64,000 nt of DNA from Pragia fontium DSM 5563 = ATCC 49100. GTDB lineage: Bacteria > Pseudomonadota > Gammaproteobacteria > Enterobacterales > Enterobacteriaceae. The stretch lies in contig NZ_FOLW01000007.1 in assembly GCF_900112475.1 (NCBI RefSeq), positions 124,001 through 188,000 on the forward strand, given 5' to 3'. The first letter of the stretch is position 1. Every line of letters starts with the position of its first letter. The translations under genes were made by a program, and so were the position numbers. The notes below the pieces were generated by a model, which made no database searches, was not told where the DNA came from, and saw only the letters and a list, made by a program, of their open reading frames with translations. Below, piece by piece: positions 47,019-57,625 of the stretch.

Positions 47019-47760
47019 GAGCTAAGAATAATTGGTATTGTTTTGACTGTGAAAAATCTCGCGCCAGTTGCTTGCCATAACGTTGTACGTCATCCAAGCG
47101 GTTATCTGACGCCGCAAATTGAATCTGTATCCATATACTTTCAGCACTGGCGGGCAAAGCCTGCCGATAAACGCTTAACAAAGCTAACGATTCTGCTCGC
47201 TTTTTTAGCTGAAAGTATTGTTCTGATACTTTTAATAAACGTTCACCCTTCTTTGAATCCTGTTTTAATGCACGGCTCAGCTTTTTTTGGGCTTCATCAA
47301 TCTGACCGGCCTGTAATAAACAATAGCCTGATTGTTCCAGACTCGCGACATTACCAGCCAAACCATCTACCCTTTCTGCACGTTCAAAATACTGCTGAGC
47401 TGCATCATACTGCCCTAAACCACAGAGAAACGCACCGTAATTATTCAGTACTTCGCCATTATCAGGGGCCAATTGTAGCGCCTGTTGATAACGTAACTCT
47501 GCCAGTTCAGTCTCACCTGCGCTCTGCAAGTAGAGCGCCATTCCTAACTGGGGACGATAGTCCTGTGGAGCATACTGCATGGCTCGTTCAATATTTGTTC
47601 GAGCCGCGGGTAAATCACCCATTTCCAAATAAGCCATACCTAAAGTTAGTCGACTATGCGCCGCCTGTTGTTTATCTATTCCATTTTTATCTAAATCTTT
47701 GGGACTACAGCCCCCTAATAATCCGATAAAAAGCCATGTAGATAACAACATTTTCCGCAT
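47008..47760 (-). CDS. pilW: Type IV pilus biogenesis lipoprotein PilW
   Basis: A 250-residue TPR lipoprotein. The chosen ATG 47760 has a GGGAGA site 9 nt upstream, while the GTG three codons earlier lies directly on that site. The lipobox is LGGC (Cys18). Four to five TPR units follow (LTLGMAYLEMGDLPAARTNI, APDNGEVLNNYGAFLCGLG). In pathogens PilW stabilises type IV pilus secretin. E. coli lacks this gene between rlmN and rodZ; no other pilus gene is in the window. Confidence 0.88.
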   Translation of the reverse strand: MRKMLLSTWLFIGLLGGCSPKDLDKNGIDKQQAAHSRLTLGMAYLEMGDLPAARTNIERAMQYAPQDYRPQLGMALYLQSAGETELAELRYQQALQLAPDNGEVLNNYGAFLCGLGQYDAAQQYFERAERVDGLAGNVASLEQSGYCLLQAGQIDEAQKKLSRALKQDSKKGERLLKVSEQYFQLKKRAESLALLSVYRQALPASAESIWIQIQFAASDNRLDDVQRYGKQLARDFSQSKQYQLFLAHEY

Positions 47761-47840
47761 TGTAATCACTCTCCCTGTTCTTACAGCCTTAGTATGACTT
47801 CAACACTTCAATGACATATATATATGTAAGATATCACATT

Positions 47841-49007
47841 TTAGACAGTTTTTACCGAAATTGGTTCGCCGTTCATTCGCTTTTTTAACGTACGCTTGGT
47901 GCGATCAATCACATCGCCGGCTAATTGACCACAGGCAGCATCAATATCCTCACCACGAGTTTTACGCACAATCACGGTAAAACCGTATTCCATCAATACC
48001 TTAGAGAATCTATCTACTCGACTATTGGAGCTGCGACCATAAGGCGCCCCCGGGAACGGGTTCCACGGAATCAGGTTAATTTTCGACGGCGTATCTTTTA
48101 AACACTCGGCTAATTGATGCGCATGCTCTGTACCATCATTAATATGATCCAGCATCACGTACTCAACGGTCACCCTGCCCTGATTAGCATTGGATTTATC
48201 TAAGTACCGACGAACGGCAGCTAAAAAGGTCTCAATATTATATTTGCGATTGATCGGTACAATATCATCACGAATTTGATCGTTCGGCGCATGCAAAGAA
48301 ATCGCCAATGCCACATCAATCATTTCACCCAGCTTATCAAGCGCCGGAACCACACCGGAGGTTGATAACGTCACCCGACGTTTAGATAAACCAAAGCCAA
48401 AGTCATCCAGCATAATGTCCATCGCTGGCACCACATTCGTCAAATTCAGCAGGGGTTCGCCCATGCCCATCATCACCACATTGGTAATCGGGCGCTGGCC
48501 AGCTACTCTGGCCGGACCAATGATTTTAGCCGCACGCCATACTTGACCAATAATTTCAGAAACCCGAAGGTTACGGTTAAATCCCTGTTGAGCCGTTGAA
48601 CAGAATTTACACTCCAGAGCACACCCAACCTGAGATGACACACAAAGCGTTGCTCTATCTTCCTCTGGGATATATACCGTTTCAACCTGTTGATCGCCGA
48701 CAGCAATAGCCCACTTAATCGTACCATCAGATGAGCGTTGTTCTGTTACCACTTCTGGGGCGCGAATTTCTGCGATTTGTTGCAGCTTGGCACGTAAGAC
48801 TTTATTAATATCCGTCATCTGCTCAAAATCGTCATAACCAAACTGATAAATCCATTTCATTATTTGGTCGGCACGAAACGGCTTTTCGCCAATGGAAGCA
48901 AAAAACTCGCGCATTGCCTGACGATTAAGATCCAGTAAATTAATTTTTTCTGATGGATTAGTCGCGCTGATGCGCTCTTCAGATGACGTAGAAATAGTTG
49001 CGGACAT
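47841..49007 (-). CDS. rlmN: Dual-specificity RNA methyltransferase RlmN
   Basis: Radical-SAM enzyme methylating C2 of A2503 in 23S rRNA and A37 in several tRNAs. From ATG 49007 ([11 protein letters not shown]) it has 388 residues; the frame extends further upstream without homology. The cluster motif is CALECKFCS, the SAM region [12 protein letters not shown], and the methyl-carrying cysteine is in [11 protein letters not shown] near the C-terminus. Confidence 0.97.
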   Translation of the reverse strand: MSATISTSSEERISATNPSEKINLLDLNRQAMREFFASIGEKPFRADQIMKWIYQFGYDDFEQMTDINKVLRAKLQQIAEIRAPEVVTEQRSSDGTIKWAIAVGDQQVETVYIPEEDRATLCVSSQVGCALECKFCSTAQQGFNRNLRVSEIIGQVWRAAKIIGPARVAGQRPITNVVMMGMGEPLLNLTNVVPAMDIMLDDFGFGLSKRRVTLSTSGVVPALDKLGEMIDVALAISLHAPNDQIRDDIVPINRKYNIETFLAAVRRYLDKSNANQGRVTVEYVMLDHINDGTEHAHQLAECLKDTPSKINLIPWNPFPGAPYGRSSNSRVDRFSKVLMEYGFTVIVRKTRGEDIDAACGQLAGDVIDRTKRTLKKRMNGEPISVKTV

Positions 49008-49282
49008 ATTAACAAAGGCCTCGTTATTACACTTTATGGCGCTAGAAAATCTAGAGAAATTAAAGAATGTTAAAATTATACCCTGAAAAGATAAACCCAA
49101 CAGGGCGTTGTGCCGATATATTGTAATGCTTTTAGTTAAAAGTTTCTATGGACATCAGTATAGTAAAAATCAAACCTACGGCCTGACGAAAACGGTTGCA
49201 CAACCAACGACGGTATTAGCACTGATAACCAATGATTTTTACCGCTGCCCCATCACCAATACCCCATGAATCTTTACATTAA

Positions 49283-49314
49283 AAAAGGCCAGTAACCTGC
49301 ATTACTGACCTTTT
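49283..49314 (-). terminator. Terminator of ndk
   Basis: AAAAGG-CAGTAA / TTACTG-CCTTTT stem with one C-A mismatch and a 6-nt loop, just after the ndk stop on the minus strand. Confidence 0.8.
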
Positions 49315-49327
49315 ATTCAGTGCAAAA

Positions 49328-49759
49328 TTAACCAACCCGTGGGCAGATCTCATCATCACTGAAAAAATAAGCAATTTCACGTGCGGCTGAAGCGGCTGAA
49401 TCCGAACCGTGTACCGCATTGGCCGTCATGCTATCCGCATAGTCTGCACGTAATGTACCAGCCAATGCGTTTGCTGGGTTAGTTGCTCCCATCAAATCAC
49501 GATAGCGCTGCACCGCATTTTCACTTTCTAAAACTTGCACAACGACTGGCCCTGATGTCATAAAGTCTAACAGACCATCAAAGAAAGGCTTACCATCATG
49601 CTCCGCATAGAAACCAGCGGCCTGCTCTCTGCTCAGGTGTAACATTTTTGCTGCAACGATCGTGAATCCCGCATTTTCAAAGCGTGAATAAATAGAGCCA
49701 ATCACATTTTTCGCTACTGCATTGGGTTTTAGGATTGAAAAAGTACGTTCAGTAGACAT
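49328..49759 (-). CDS. ndk: Nucleoside diphosphate kinase
   Basis: Balances NTP and dNTP pools by phosphotransfer through an active-site histidine (NAVHGSDS, about residue 117). From ATG 49759, with GAGGTGAAT directly upstream, it has 143 residues as in E. coli. The N-terminus [18 protein letters not shown] is diagnostic. Confidence 0.98.
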   Translation of the reverse strand: MSTERTFSILKPNAVAKNVIGSIYSRFENAGFTIVAAKMLHLSREQAAGFYAEHDGKPFFDGLLDFMTSGPVVVQVLESENAVQRYRDLMGATNPANALAGTLRADYADSMTANAVHGSDSAASAAREIAYFFSDDEICPRVG

Positions 49760-50060
49760 ATTCACCTCTGAGTGATAAATCACCGTTTTATTGTAGTTAA
49801 ATTTATTCGCTAAATCATTGTAGGAGTACATAATTCGCGGCTGATTATACGAGCTGATATTGCACTTGCCTATCTCGGAAGTAACATTTTTTTAAAATAA
49901 ATCCAACCTAATACACACTTTTGAATAAAGCCCGCATTTACACTAAAAATTGTGCTAAAAAATAACCAGTTCGTACAAGATTGATCGCACTATAATATTA
50001 CTGAAAACAGCGCGGCCCAATCATAAGATCGAGCCGCTAAACAACGTTAACCGTAGATAA

Positions 50061-52412
50061 TTAATCAAGAATAAAGCTAACGCTGCTGACCTGCCCACTC
50101 TCATCCAGTACGCTAATCTGATATCGACCAGATGACGTGAGGGTTTTCACCATCGGTTGATCTGCTTCCGTTTCCATCAGCGTTTCACCATTGATAAACC
50201 ACCAACGCTTACCTCGCCCACCCTGAGTATCTAAACGCAGATCGAGAGATTGAGTTCCCGGCAGTTTTTTAAGAATTGCGCCTTCTTTCAACCCCAATAT
50301 CAATAATGGCGGGCTGGTATCATAGCCAATTGGTGGGCAGGTTTCGTCCCTTGTCGGCAGCCGGCTCGCCCGGCGTTCAGATAACGGCAGCCAAGTTTCC
50401 AGCGCGATCGGCCACAAAGCCAGCCGCTTACTTATCGCACCATGGCAATCCGATGCAACCCGTTTCCCCTGCTCATTAACCCAAAGATTGAGCCAACCAC
50501 CTATTCCGGTATCCTGCCCGATAGAAGGCAATGTTGGCGGAATGGTGCCGTCTAAAATCCATGCCTGACGACGCTGACGGCAGTTAGGATCGCCGGCGGG
50601 TAAACTCTGCCCCTGAGGCCAGCAAATTACCGCTCTACTGACCGTCGGTGGACGTGGATCTTTCGGCCAATTTTGTATGGTCTGACTATTACGATTAATC
50701 AATAAGTGATTAATCTGATGCAAAATAGGTACCGCGGTAGCATAGCCGAACTGCCCTGCAACCGGAGTCCCATCCGGACGCCCTACCCAAATACCAATCA
50801 AATAACCGCCATTCATACCAATGGTCCACGCATCACGGTAACCGTAGCTGGTACCGGTTTTCCATGCCAACGGAGTAATATCGGAAATTTGATTATCCGG
50901 CACCGGACGTGCTTCTCCGGCCAAAGTACGTCGAACAATCCATGCGGCTCCACGGGAAATCAGTTGCCGTTCGATAAGCGGATCTTCTGGCCGATAACGC
51001 AATGCCGCCACTTTACCCTGACGAACAAAAGCACTATAACCACTCACCAATTGATCCATCCGCATACCGGTTCCTCCCAAAATCAGCGATAAATTGGGAT
51101 CGCTGTTGAGAGGAAAACGCAGCACGATACCTGCATTACGCATATTACCGGTAAATCGTTTAGGCCCGTAGGCCTCCAAAACTTGAACCGCCGGTAAATT
51201 CAGGGAACGAACCAAAGCATCCGAAGCACTGACCGGCCCACTAAATCCGGTATCAAAATTGCCCGGGCGATAGTCACCAAACTGACGTGGAACATCCTGC
51301 AACAGTGATTCCGCATGAATCAGGCCATCATCCAGTGCCATGCCATAGGCAAAAGGCTTCAGCGTTGAGCCCGGAGAACGCCAAGCGGTAATCATATCAA
51401 CGTGACCAAAACGGCTTTTATCATTGAAATCGGCAGAGCCAATATAGGCTTTTACTGCCATGGTTGAGTGCTCAACCACTAGAATCCCCATTGATGTACT
51501 GGGTGGCAACTGACTTTTCCAGCCCATCACCATATCTTCCAGCCGCCGCTGCAACGCGGCATCAATCGTGGTATGAATCACATCAGATGAACTTTCAGCC
51601 AATAAACGACGAGCCAACAACGGAGCTAACTGAGGAGCTTGCCGTTCTGCCAGCCATACCGTTTCCTGTTTAATATCGCTAACCCGCTCATGACTCCAGA
51701 CGCCAAACTCTTCCAGGCGATCCAGTACTTTATCTCTGGCCTCTTGCGCTCGATCAGGATAGCGATCCGGCCGTAAGCGACTTGGTGCCTGAGGCAAAAC
51801 CGCTAACAAAGCCGCTTCAGCACGGGTTAATTCAGACGGCGGTTTATCCAGATAGGCCCAACTGGCCGCGCCAATCCCCTGAAGCGTTCCACCATAAGGC
51901 GCCCGATTAATATAAATCGTCAGAATCTGATCTTTACTGTAATGCCATTCCAATTGCAGGGTTCGAAAAACCTGGCGCATTTTACCGAGCAAGGTTTTGT
52001 TATGGGGTTCAATCAGACGGGCAACCTGCATCGACAAGGTACTTCCACCAGAAATGACCCGTTGATTAGTCAGGTTTTGCCATACGGCTCGGCCAATAGA
52101 GAGTGGATTAATACCGGGATGCGAGTAAAACCAGCGGTCTTCATAAGTTAGTAATGCTTCAAGATAGTACGGCGAAACCTGATCCAGAGAAACGGAGTAA
52201 CGCCACACGCCATCAGCATCGGCAAAACGCCACAGCGGTGTACCGTCTTCTGCCACCACCACTTTCGCCATTTGCACATCCGGATCGGGCAAAGGCCAAA
52301 GCTTATCCGCCAACCATAAGCCTACCGCTGACACAGCAACCAATGCCACACTGACAACGGCCAACCTGCGCCAAAAACGTAATGTGAACAATCGAGAAAA
52401 TAAACTACGCAA
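50061..52412 (-). CDS. pbpC: Penicillin-binding protein 1C
   Basis: Class A PBP with a functional-looking glycosyltransferase domain (TYEDRWFYSHPG, GGSTLSMQVARL) and a transpeptidase-like domain (RSPGSTLKPFAYG, SLNLPAVQ, WKTGTSYGYRDAW), then a C-terminal BiPBP_C domain. 783 residues against 770 in E. coli. The start is TTG at 52412 with no good ribosome site, and no ATG precedes the membrane helix (about 18-36). In E. coli it adjoins yfhM; here 260 bp with several hairpins separate them. Confidence 0.93.
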   Translation of the reverse strand: MRSLFSRLFTLRFWRRLAVVSVALVAVSAVGLWLADKLWPLPDPDVQMAKVVVAEDGTPLWRFADADGVWRYSVSLDQVSPYYLEALLTYEDRWFYSHPGINPLSIGRAVWQNLTNQRVISGGSTLSMQVARLIEPHNKTLLGKMRQVFRTLQLEWHYSKDQILTIYINRAPYGGTLQGIGAASWAYLDKPPSELTRAEAALLAVLPQAPSRLRPDRYPDRAQEARDKVLDRLEEFGVWSHERVSDIKQETVWLAERQAPQLAPLLARRLLAESSSDVIHTTIDAALQRRLEDMVMGWKSQLPPSTSMGILVVEHSTMAVKAYIGSADFNDKSRFGHVDMITAWRSPGSTLKPFAYGMALDDGLIHAESLLQDVPRQFGDYRPGNFDTGFSGPVSASDALVRSLNLPAVQVLEAYGPKRFTGNMRNAGIVLRFPLNSDPNLSLILGGTGMRMDQLVSGYSAFVRQGKVAALRYRPEDPLIERQLISRGAAWIVRRTLAGEARPVPDNQISDITPLAWKTGTSYGYRDAWTIGMNGGYLIGIWVGRPDGTPVAGQFGYATAVPILHQINHLLINRNSQTIQNWPKDPRPPTVSRAVICWPQGQSLPAGDPNCRQRRQAWILDGTIPPTLPSIGQDTGIGGWLNLWVNEQGKRVASDCHGAISKRLALWPIALETWLPLSERRASRLPTRDETCPPIGYDTSPPLLILGLKEGAILKKLPGTQSLDLRLDTQGGRGKRWWFINGETLMETEADQPMVKTLTSSGRYQISVLDESGQVSSVSFILD

Positions 52413-52451
52413 TTCTATTTACTCATTTATCAGAGTGAATCTGAACGATTA

Positions 52452-52479
52452 AAAAGGGCGATCATATAGTCGCCCTTTT
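52452..52479. terminator. Strong hairpin just upstream of pbpC
   Basis: AAAAGGGCGA / TCGCCCTTTT, perfect 10-bp stem with an 8-nt loop and T run on both strands. On the minus strand it would stop yfhM transcripts before pbpC. Confidence 0.8.
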
Positions 52480-52572
52480 GATTGATAACAATCTAGACAT
52501 ATTCAGGCTTCCCATCGGAAGGCTAGGCCCGACGCTCACCAAGACCAAATACATCATATCCTCTAAAAACCG

Positions 52573-52604
52573 TCATTCCGGCTTTCGCTGGAATGACAGG
52601 ATAG
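52573..52604. repeat. REP-like palindromic unit
   Basis: GTCATTCCGGC-TTTC-GCTGGAATGAC forms a long imperfect stem. Units with GTCATTCC arms and a TTTCGC loop recur as intergenic palindromes in many bacterial genomes. Only one clear copy is in this window. Confidence 0.55.
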
Positions 52605-52643
52605 ATGGAATAAATACATTTAACTGAACGGATTAAGTATAAA

Positions 52644-52663
52644 GGGGCGATATCTATCGCCCC
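52644..52663 (-). terminator. Terminator of yfhM
   Basis: GGGGCGATA / TATCGCCCC with a 2-nt centre, followed on the minus strand by TTTATA, 10 nt after the yfhM stop. Confidence 0.7.
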
Positions 52664-52672
52664 ATTTCAACC

Positions 52673-55600
52673 TTACTTAACCTCTAACTTCGCCGGCGTT
52701 GAACCAATCGCATGCCACTCAGGCTTATACATCGATTCAACCTGCGGTGCCGGTACGCTATAGCTACCCGGCGTGACTGCCCGCACCAAATAAAGCAGAG
52801 TCGCCGAACTATTTCTATAGCCGTTCACTTTCACCGCTGCAACATAGCGGTCGTCGCGATATTCCTGATACTGAATCTCTGTGCTCTGCATTTTACTTTG
52901 CAGTGACATCAACTCACCGGCGCTATCGCCCAGACTGGCGCTGCTGCTGCCAAGATTTTGGTTTTCCAACTCAAACCCTGCCGGTAACAAATCAACCACC
53001 AACGCATCATTGACTGGTTCATCAGCCCAAACGTTAAGATGCACCACCAGCAACTGACCACTCTCAACGTGACTCAGCGACGCAACAGAACCATCCAAAT
53101 TCAGGTACTGACGCTCAATGTGCAATTTATTGCTCATTGGCGCAGGTTGTTTCAATGGATAACCCATCACATCAATGCGTGGATATACCGTAACGCTACC
53201 GGTATTCGCCAACGTGATACCCTTAGCTAACTGGTTAGCATCATAGGTATAAGAAACCGATTTCGTTTCTTCCAGAGATTTACTGTCGGCACCGGACACC
53301 TTCACTTCCCACTCCGCTGACTGCCGATTTTGCAGATCGCGGCCGGCCAGATAAACCGAATTACGTTCCTGTGTTGACAGATAACGGGTGGAAGACAGTG
53401 CATCAGATAATGCCAGTAAAGCGCTATCCTGCTGTTGAGGTAATAGATGATATTCATGTAATAGCGACAAAATTAACGCGTTATCACGCAAGTTACTGCC
53501 GTAATCGCCCAACCAAACCTTACGATTCGCGCCACCCATGGCCACACCTTGCTGAATAGCCTGCTCAGCCTTTGGCATATCCCCCATCAGTTGTAGCGCA
53601 ATACCGAGCTGCACCAACGGCAATCCGGACATCGCCTCGCTACGGCGGTCATACAGTTGACGCAATGCACCTAATGAAGCCTGCTGCTGGCTCGCCAACA
53701 CCAATCCGGCATAAGCCTGTACCGCAAACTTAGCACCATTAGTCGCTGCACTATTGTTGGTATAACGCACGTCGATCTGATTGCGATCCTGTAGATAACG
53801 CAGCAAACGCTGATTGGCTTTCTTCAGTGCATCTTCCTGTACTGAATACCCCTGCTCACGAGCACGAATCAGGAAGTCAGTAACATAAGCCGTCAGCCAA
53901 TACTCTTCATAGCCTTCACGCTCCCACAGAGAGAAGCTGCCATTATCTTTCTGCATACCCAACAGACGTTCAATACCAATATTGATATTGTGGCGACGTA
54001 CTTCATCGGTATCGCTCTTAATACCCAATGCGGACAGTTGAGCCTGATTACTGTACAGCGACGGGAATAAACCACTGGTGGTTTGTTCTAAACAACCATA
54101 CGGATAAGCAAACAGTTCACGAATATGCTGAGCCACGTTCAATGGCGGCGTGGCCGTCAAGGACATTTGGCCTTCAATTGTTGGCGTGGCCAAACCTTGC
54201 ATCGCATCAGGTGGTAACACCCAATTTTGCCCAGAACGCAGTGCCAAAGCATAACTATTGGTTTGCGCTGGTGTTGCTGGTCGAACACCCAATGTCCAAT
54301 GACGCTCAAAAGCGGTTGTCGGTTCACCAGGCAATACCAGACCATTGATCCTAACGGTAATATCCCCCTGACCAAAGCCCTGCTGTGCCTCAATCGGAAT
54401 ACTTAACGTTTGACGCTGGCCTTTAGTCAGCTTCACGCTTTGTTTAGCACTAGCGGTTAGCTTAACCAGCCCTTTGGTCTCAATCGTCACATCCAACGTT
54501 TGAGCGCCATCGGTCAGATTGCTTAAATCCAACGCCAAAATACTGCGGTCACCGCCGGCAATAAAGCGCGGCATCGACAGTTCAGCAATCAATGGCGCCG
54601 CAACGATGATTTTTCTCTCAGCGCTACCGAACTCCTCATCACTCCAAGCCTGCGCCATTAAACGCAGCTCACCATTGAAGTCAGGGATCGGCATCTGGAT
54701 TTCACCTTCGCCTTTATCATTGAGCACCACAGGCATGGCCTGCTGTGCCACAATTTTAACCACGGTTACCGGCTTTTTGCCCCCGCGGGAAAGACCATCG
54801 TCTTCACCATCACCACCGAAGCTAAGTTTTGCCGTTTTACCTTTACCTTCAATCAATTGACCGTAAATATCCATCTGGTCAACGCTATAGCGCTTACGTC
54901 CAAAGAAGGCTTCATAAGGATCTGGCGTCACAAAGTTAGTAATATTCAATACGCCACTATCAACCGCAGACATCAGTACATTAATCGATTTCGGCAGTTC
55001 ACCATCCTTCACTGAGGCTTTTACCTTAACCGTTAACGTCTGGTTAGGGCGCATACGATCCGGCGCATCCAGCGTTAATGCTATTTTGCGGTTTTCATCA
55101 ACCAGCGGCAGATGCAATAAACCTACCGCACGTTTTGGCGTCGCCTGTTGGGTTTTATCCCCCGGACGAACCACCAACGCACTCAGATAAAGATCGTGAC
55201 GGTTCCATTCCTCATTAATTGGCACCTCGAAATTAGCGCCACCAACCGGCACTTCAATTTCTTTCCACCACAGAGGGCCATCACTCGACTCCAGCATCAG
55301 GTAGCCTTTACCTGCGGTTGGCGCTTCAACGTGAAGTTTAACTTTATCACCCGGTTTATAAGCCGGTTTATCCAACTTCAGTTTGACCTGATCCGGACGC
55401 AGTGCACCGGTACCGTCGGTATTATCTTGCCAGCTATAGCCAGCCCAAAAACGCAGGCTACTAATCATCCCGCTGTGTGGATCTTCTACCTCAAGCCGAT
55501 AAGAGCCCCACTCAACCAGATAATTGACTTTCGCTACCTGCTCGGCATTGATGTTGATCGTTTCTTGATTGATCACCAGATCTTTCTGATCGTAGCGAGA

Positions 55601-57625
55601 ACTCCAACCGTCGCTGGATGACCATTCCCAATAGTAATCACGGCGTTCACGAATTAAACGCACGTTTAAATCCTTGGCCGCCAGCTTATGGCCTTGCACA
55701 TCGGCATAGACAATATCAAATCCCGCTAAACTGTCGGCATCGACGGTAAACTGCGGCTTATAGCTATTGGTTTTATAATCGTAGGTTTCTTTTCTACTAA
55801 ATAGCGGACGGATACCCGGCATAGTATCAGCAGGCCAGATAGCCTGTTCTGCACGACGGGTCACCGGACGACCGCCGGACTCCATCAGGCTAGCCTGGAT
55901 AATCACCTTCATCGGTGATTTGCTCTCTTTCCAGACGCTTGGCACCGTAATACTGGTTAAGCCTTCTTCGTCTAACTTAAGATCAAATTCATCCAGTGAA
56001 CGACTCAGGTTAGTCTCCAGAATTGAGCCAAACTCGTAACCCGGCAGTTTAGCTACGGCGTCACGAGCCGGACGCAGGAACATTTGCCCTTGTAGGCGGT
56101 TACCGGCAGCCGGTGCACCGTAAAGATAACGTCCGGTAGCATCAAATGTGATTTCCTGAGTTGGTGCAACTGGCACCTCCTCAACGGACTTCAGCTCCAG
56201 CGCCATACGCTCAGGCAAGAAGTCTTCCACTTTGAATTTATAGAAGCGAGGTTGTTTATCACCCAAATTAAAACGCAATGACCATTCACCGGTTGGCGCA
56301 TTATTTGAGATATCGTACTGGAATTGATAGAAACCATTTTTCTTTGGTTGCCAAACAAAGCTGCGCGTTACCTGATTATCCGGCTTCAGCACATCCACTT
56401 TAATAGGCTGGTCTGGCAATGCTGCGCCGTCGGAATCGCGCAGCAGGCCGTTAACAATCAGGGTTTCCCCCGGACGGTAGAGATCCCGTGGACCAAAAGC
56501 AAAAAACTGGGTGGCATAACCTTCTGGCCCGGCGATATCAAACTCGGACAGGTCGAGGGCAGCTTTACTTAAATCAATCAGGCTGGTTTGACCATCTTTA
56601 GTGGCCAACATGATTTTAGCTTTGTCATCTTTAATCAGTTGAGCATGACCGTCAGACGATGTTTTAGCCTGCGTTAATGAGTTACCTTTTTCGTCAAACA
56701 GCTCAACTTTTACACCTGAGATGCCTTCACCGCCTTCCAGGGCTTGGGTAAATACATCCAGACGATCGTGATAACGGTGTAAAGAAATACCAATATCACT
56801 CAACGTGAACAGCGTAACTGGATTACTATATTGGTAAGTACCGGCTTCCTGCATCATCGCGACGTATACGCCCGGCTGTTGCAGCTCTTTGATACTGTTT
56901 AGTGGCAGCAACACCTGCTCACGAGTATTACGCTGTGGATTCAGGTCAAAACGACCGGTATAAGCTAAATCGGTTTTCTTCAAAAACTGCTGAGACTCCC
57001 AGTACCCTTTGGCACCGGTACCTTCCCATTCAGCTAAAAAAGAAGAGAGGAATTCAGGTTTAATGCGGAAGAAATTAACGTCAACTTTATTAACGTTAAG
57101 GGCGATCACCGGCAATCCGGTAATTACCTTACTCGGTAATAACGAACCGCGGCTGGCAAAACCAATAGAAGGTTCAATATTACGCGTTGTCAGCTTTTGG
57201 CTTAACTCTTTATCCAGCTTGGTTCCATTTACACCAAGTAGATTTTTATCAACGTTAAGAATCAGTTTACGCGCAGGCTCCAGATGACGCAGGCGCAGTT
57301 CCATCATATTGTCAGAAAGCTCCCATGCCCCATCAACCTTACCGCTACTTTCATCGATTAAATTCAGTAGCGATGAGAAATTTTGGTTGGCCGCAACCGG
57401 AATAGAAAACGTCACCACCATCGCGCTGGCTCCGTCCAGTTGTACTTCCGATGCATCCAGAATAGTGAATGCCTTACCAGCATAACGGGCGGCTAATTGT
57501 TCATTAGTTTGAGGTGCCTGACCGTTCGAAGCCGGTGCCGCATAAAGTGGTAAAGATGCAAATCCAAGACATGAGGCTAAAAGTAGACCCTTTAACCCCC
57601 AAAAATCAGAACTTCCCTGACGCAT
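52673..57625 (-). CDS. yfhM: Bacterial alpha-2-macroglobulin YfhM
   Basis: Periplasmic protease-trapping protein of 1650 residues (E. coli 1653). It has several MG domains, a bait region and a thioester motif CLEQ in YPYGCLEQTTSG (about residue 1190), followed by the alpha-helical TED domain. Bacterial A2M is thought to guard the periplasm when the wall is breached and to work with PBP1C. The signal is odd: residues 1-30 can be read as a Sec signal ending LYA, or as a short lipoprotein signal with LASC (Cys19); E. coli YfhM is a lipoprotein. First gene of the leftward yfhM-pbpC pair. Confidence 0.95.
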   Translation of the reverse strand: MRQGSSDFWGLKGLLLASCLGFASLPLYAAPASNGQAPQTNEQLAARYAGKAFTILDASEVQLDGASAMVVTFSIPVAANQNFSSLLNLIDESSGKVDGAWELSDNMMELRLRHLEPARKLILNVDKNLLGVNGTKLDKELSQKLTTRNIEPSIGFASRGSLLPSKVITGLPVIALNVNKVDVNFFRIKPEFLSSFLAEWEGTGAKGYWESQQFLKKTDLAYTGRFDLNPQRNTREQVLLPLNSIKELQQPGVYVAMMQEAGTYQYSNPVTLFTLSDIGISLHRYHDRLDVFTQALEGGEGISGVKVELFDEKGNSLTQAKTSSDGHAQLIKDDKAKIMLATKDGQTSLIDLSKAALDLSEFDIAGPEGYATQFFAFGPRDLYRPGETLIVNGLLRDSDGAALPDQPIKVDVLKPDNQVTRSFVWQPKKNGFYQFQYDISNNAPTGEWSLRFNLGDKQPRFYKFKVEDFLPERMALELKSVEEVPVAPTQEITFDATGRYLYGAPAAGNRLQGQMFLRPARDAVAKLPGYEFGSILETNLSRSLDEFDLKLDEEGLTSITVPSVWKESKSPMKVIIQASLMESGGRPVTRRAEQAIWPADTMPGIRPLFSRKETYDYKTNSYKPQFTVDADSLAGFDIVYADVQGHKLAAKDLNVRLIRERRDYYWEWSSSDGWSSRYDQKDLVINQETININAEQVAKVNYLVEWGSYRLEVEDPHSGMISSLRFWAGYSWQDNTDGTGALRPDQVKLKLDKPAYKPGDKVKLHVEAPTAGKGYLMLESSDGPLWWKEIEVPVGGANFEVPINEEWNRHDLYLSALVVRPGDKTQQATPKRAVGLLHLPLVDENRKIALTLDAPDRMRPNQTLTVKVKASVKDGELPKSINVLMSAVDSGVLNITNFVTPDPYEAFFGRKRYSVDQMDIYGQLIEGKGKTAKLSFGGDGEDDGLSRGGKKPVTVVKIVAQQAMPVVLNDKGEGEIQMPIPDFNGELRLMAQAWSDEEFGSAERKIIVAAPLIAELSMPRFIAGGDRSILALDLSNLTDGAQTLDVTIETKGLVKLTASAKQSVKLTKGQRQTLSIPIEAQQGFGQGDITVRINGLVLPGEPTTAFERHWTLGVRPATPAQTNSYALALRSGQNWVLPPDAMQGLATPTIEGQMSLTATPPLNVAQHIRELFAYPYGCLEQTTSGLFPSLYSNQAQLSALGIKSDTDEVRRHNINIGIERLLGMQKDNGSFSLWEREGYEEYWLTAYVTDFLIRAREQGYSVQEDALKKANQRLLRYLQDRNQIDVRYTNNSAATNGAKFAVQAYAGLVLASQQQASLGALRQLYDRRSEAMSGLPLVQLGIALQLMGDMPKAEQAIQQGVAMGGANRKVWLGDYGSNLRDNALILSLLHEYHLLPQQQDSALLALSDALSSTRYLSTQERNSVYLAGRDLQNRQSAEWEVKVSGADSKSLEETKSVSYTYDANQLAKGITLANTGSVTVYPRIDVMGYPLKQPAPMSNKLHIERQYLNLDGSVASLSHVESGQLLVVHLNVWADEPVNDALVVDLLPAGFELENQNLGSSSASLGDSAGELMSLQSKMQSTEIQYQEYRDDRYVAAVKVNGYRNSSATLLYLVRAVTPGSYSVPAPQVESMYKPEWHAIGSTPAKLEVK

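Noticed and set aside
47043-47729. 228-codon frame opposite pilW and rodZ
   Set aside because: It is antisense to a TPR lipoprotein with clear motifs and lacks a ribosome site.
54028-55621. Several 100-157-codon frames opposite yfhM
   Set aside because: They are shadows of the 1650-residue alpha-2-macroglobulin gene, whose own frame is conserved throughout.
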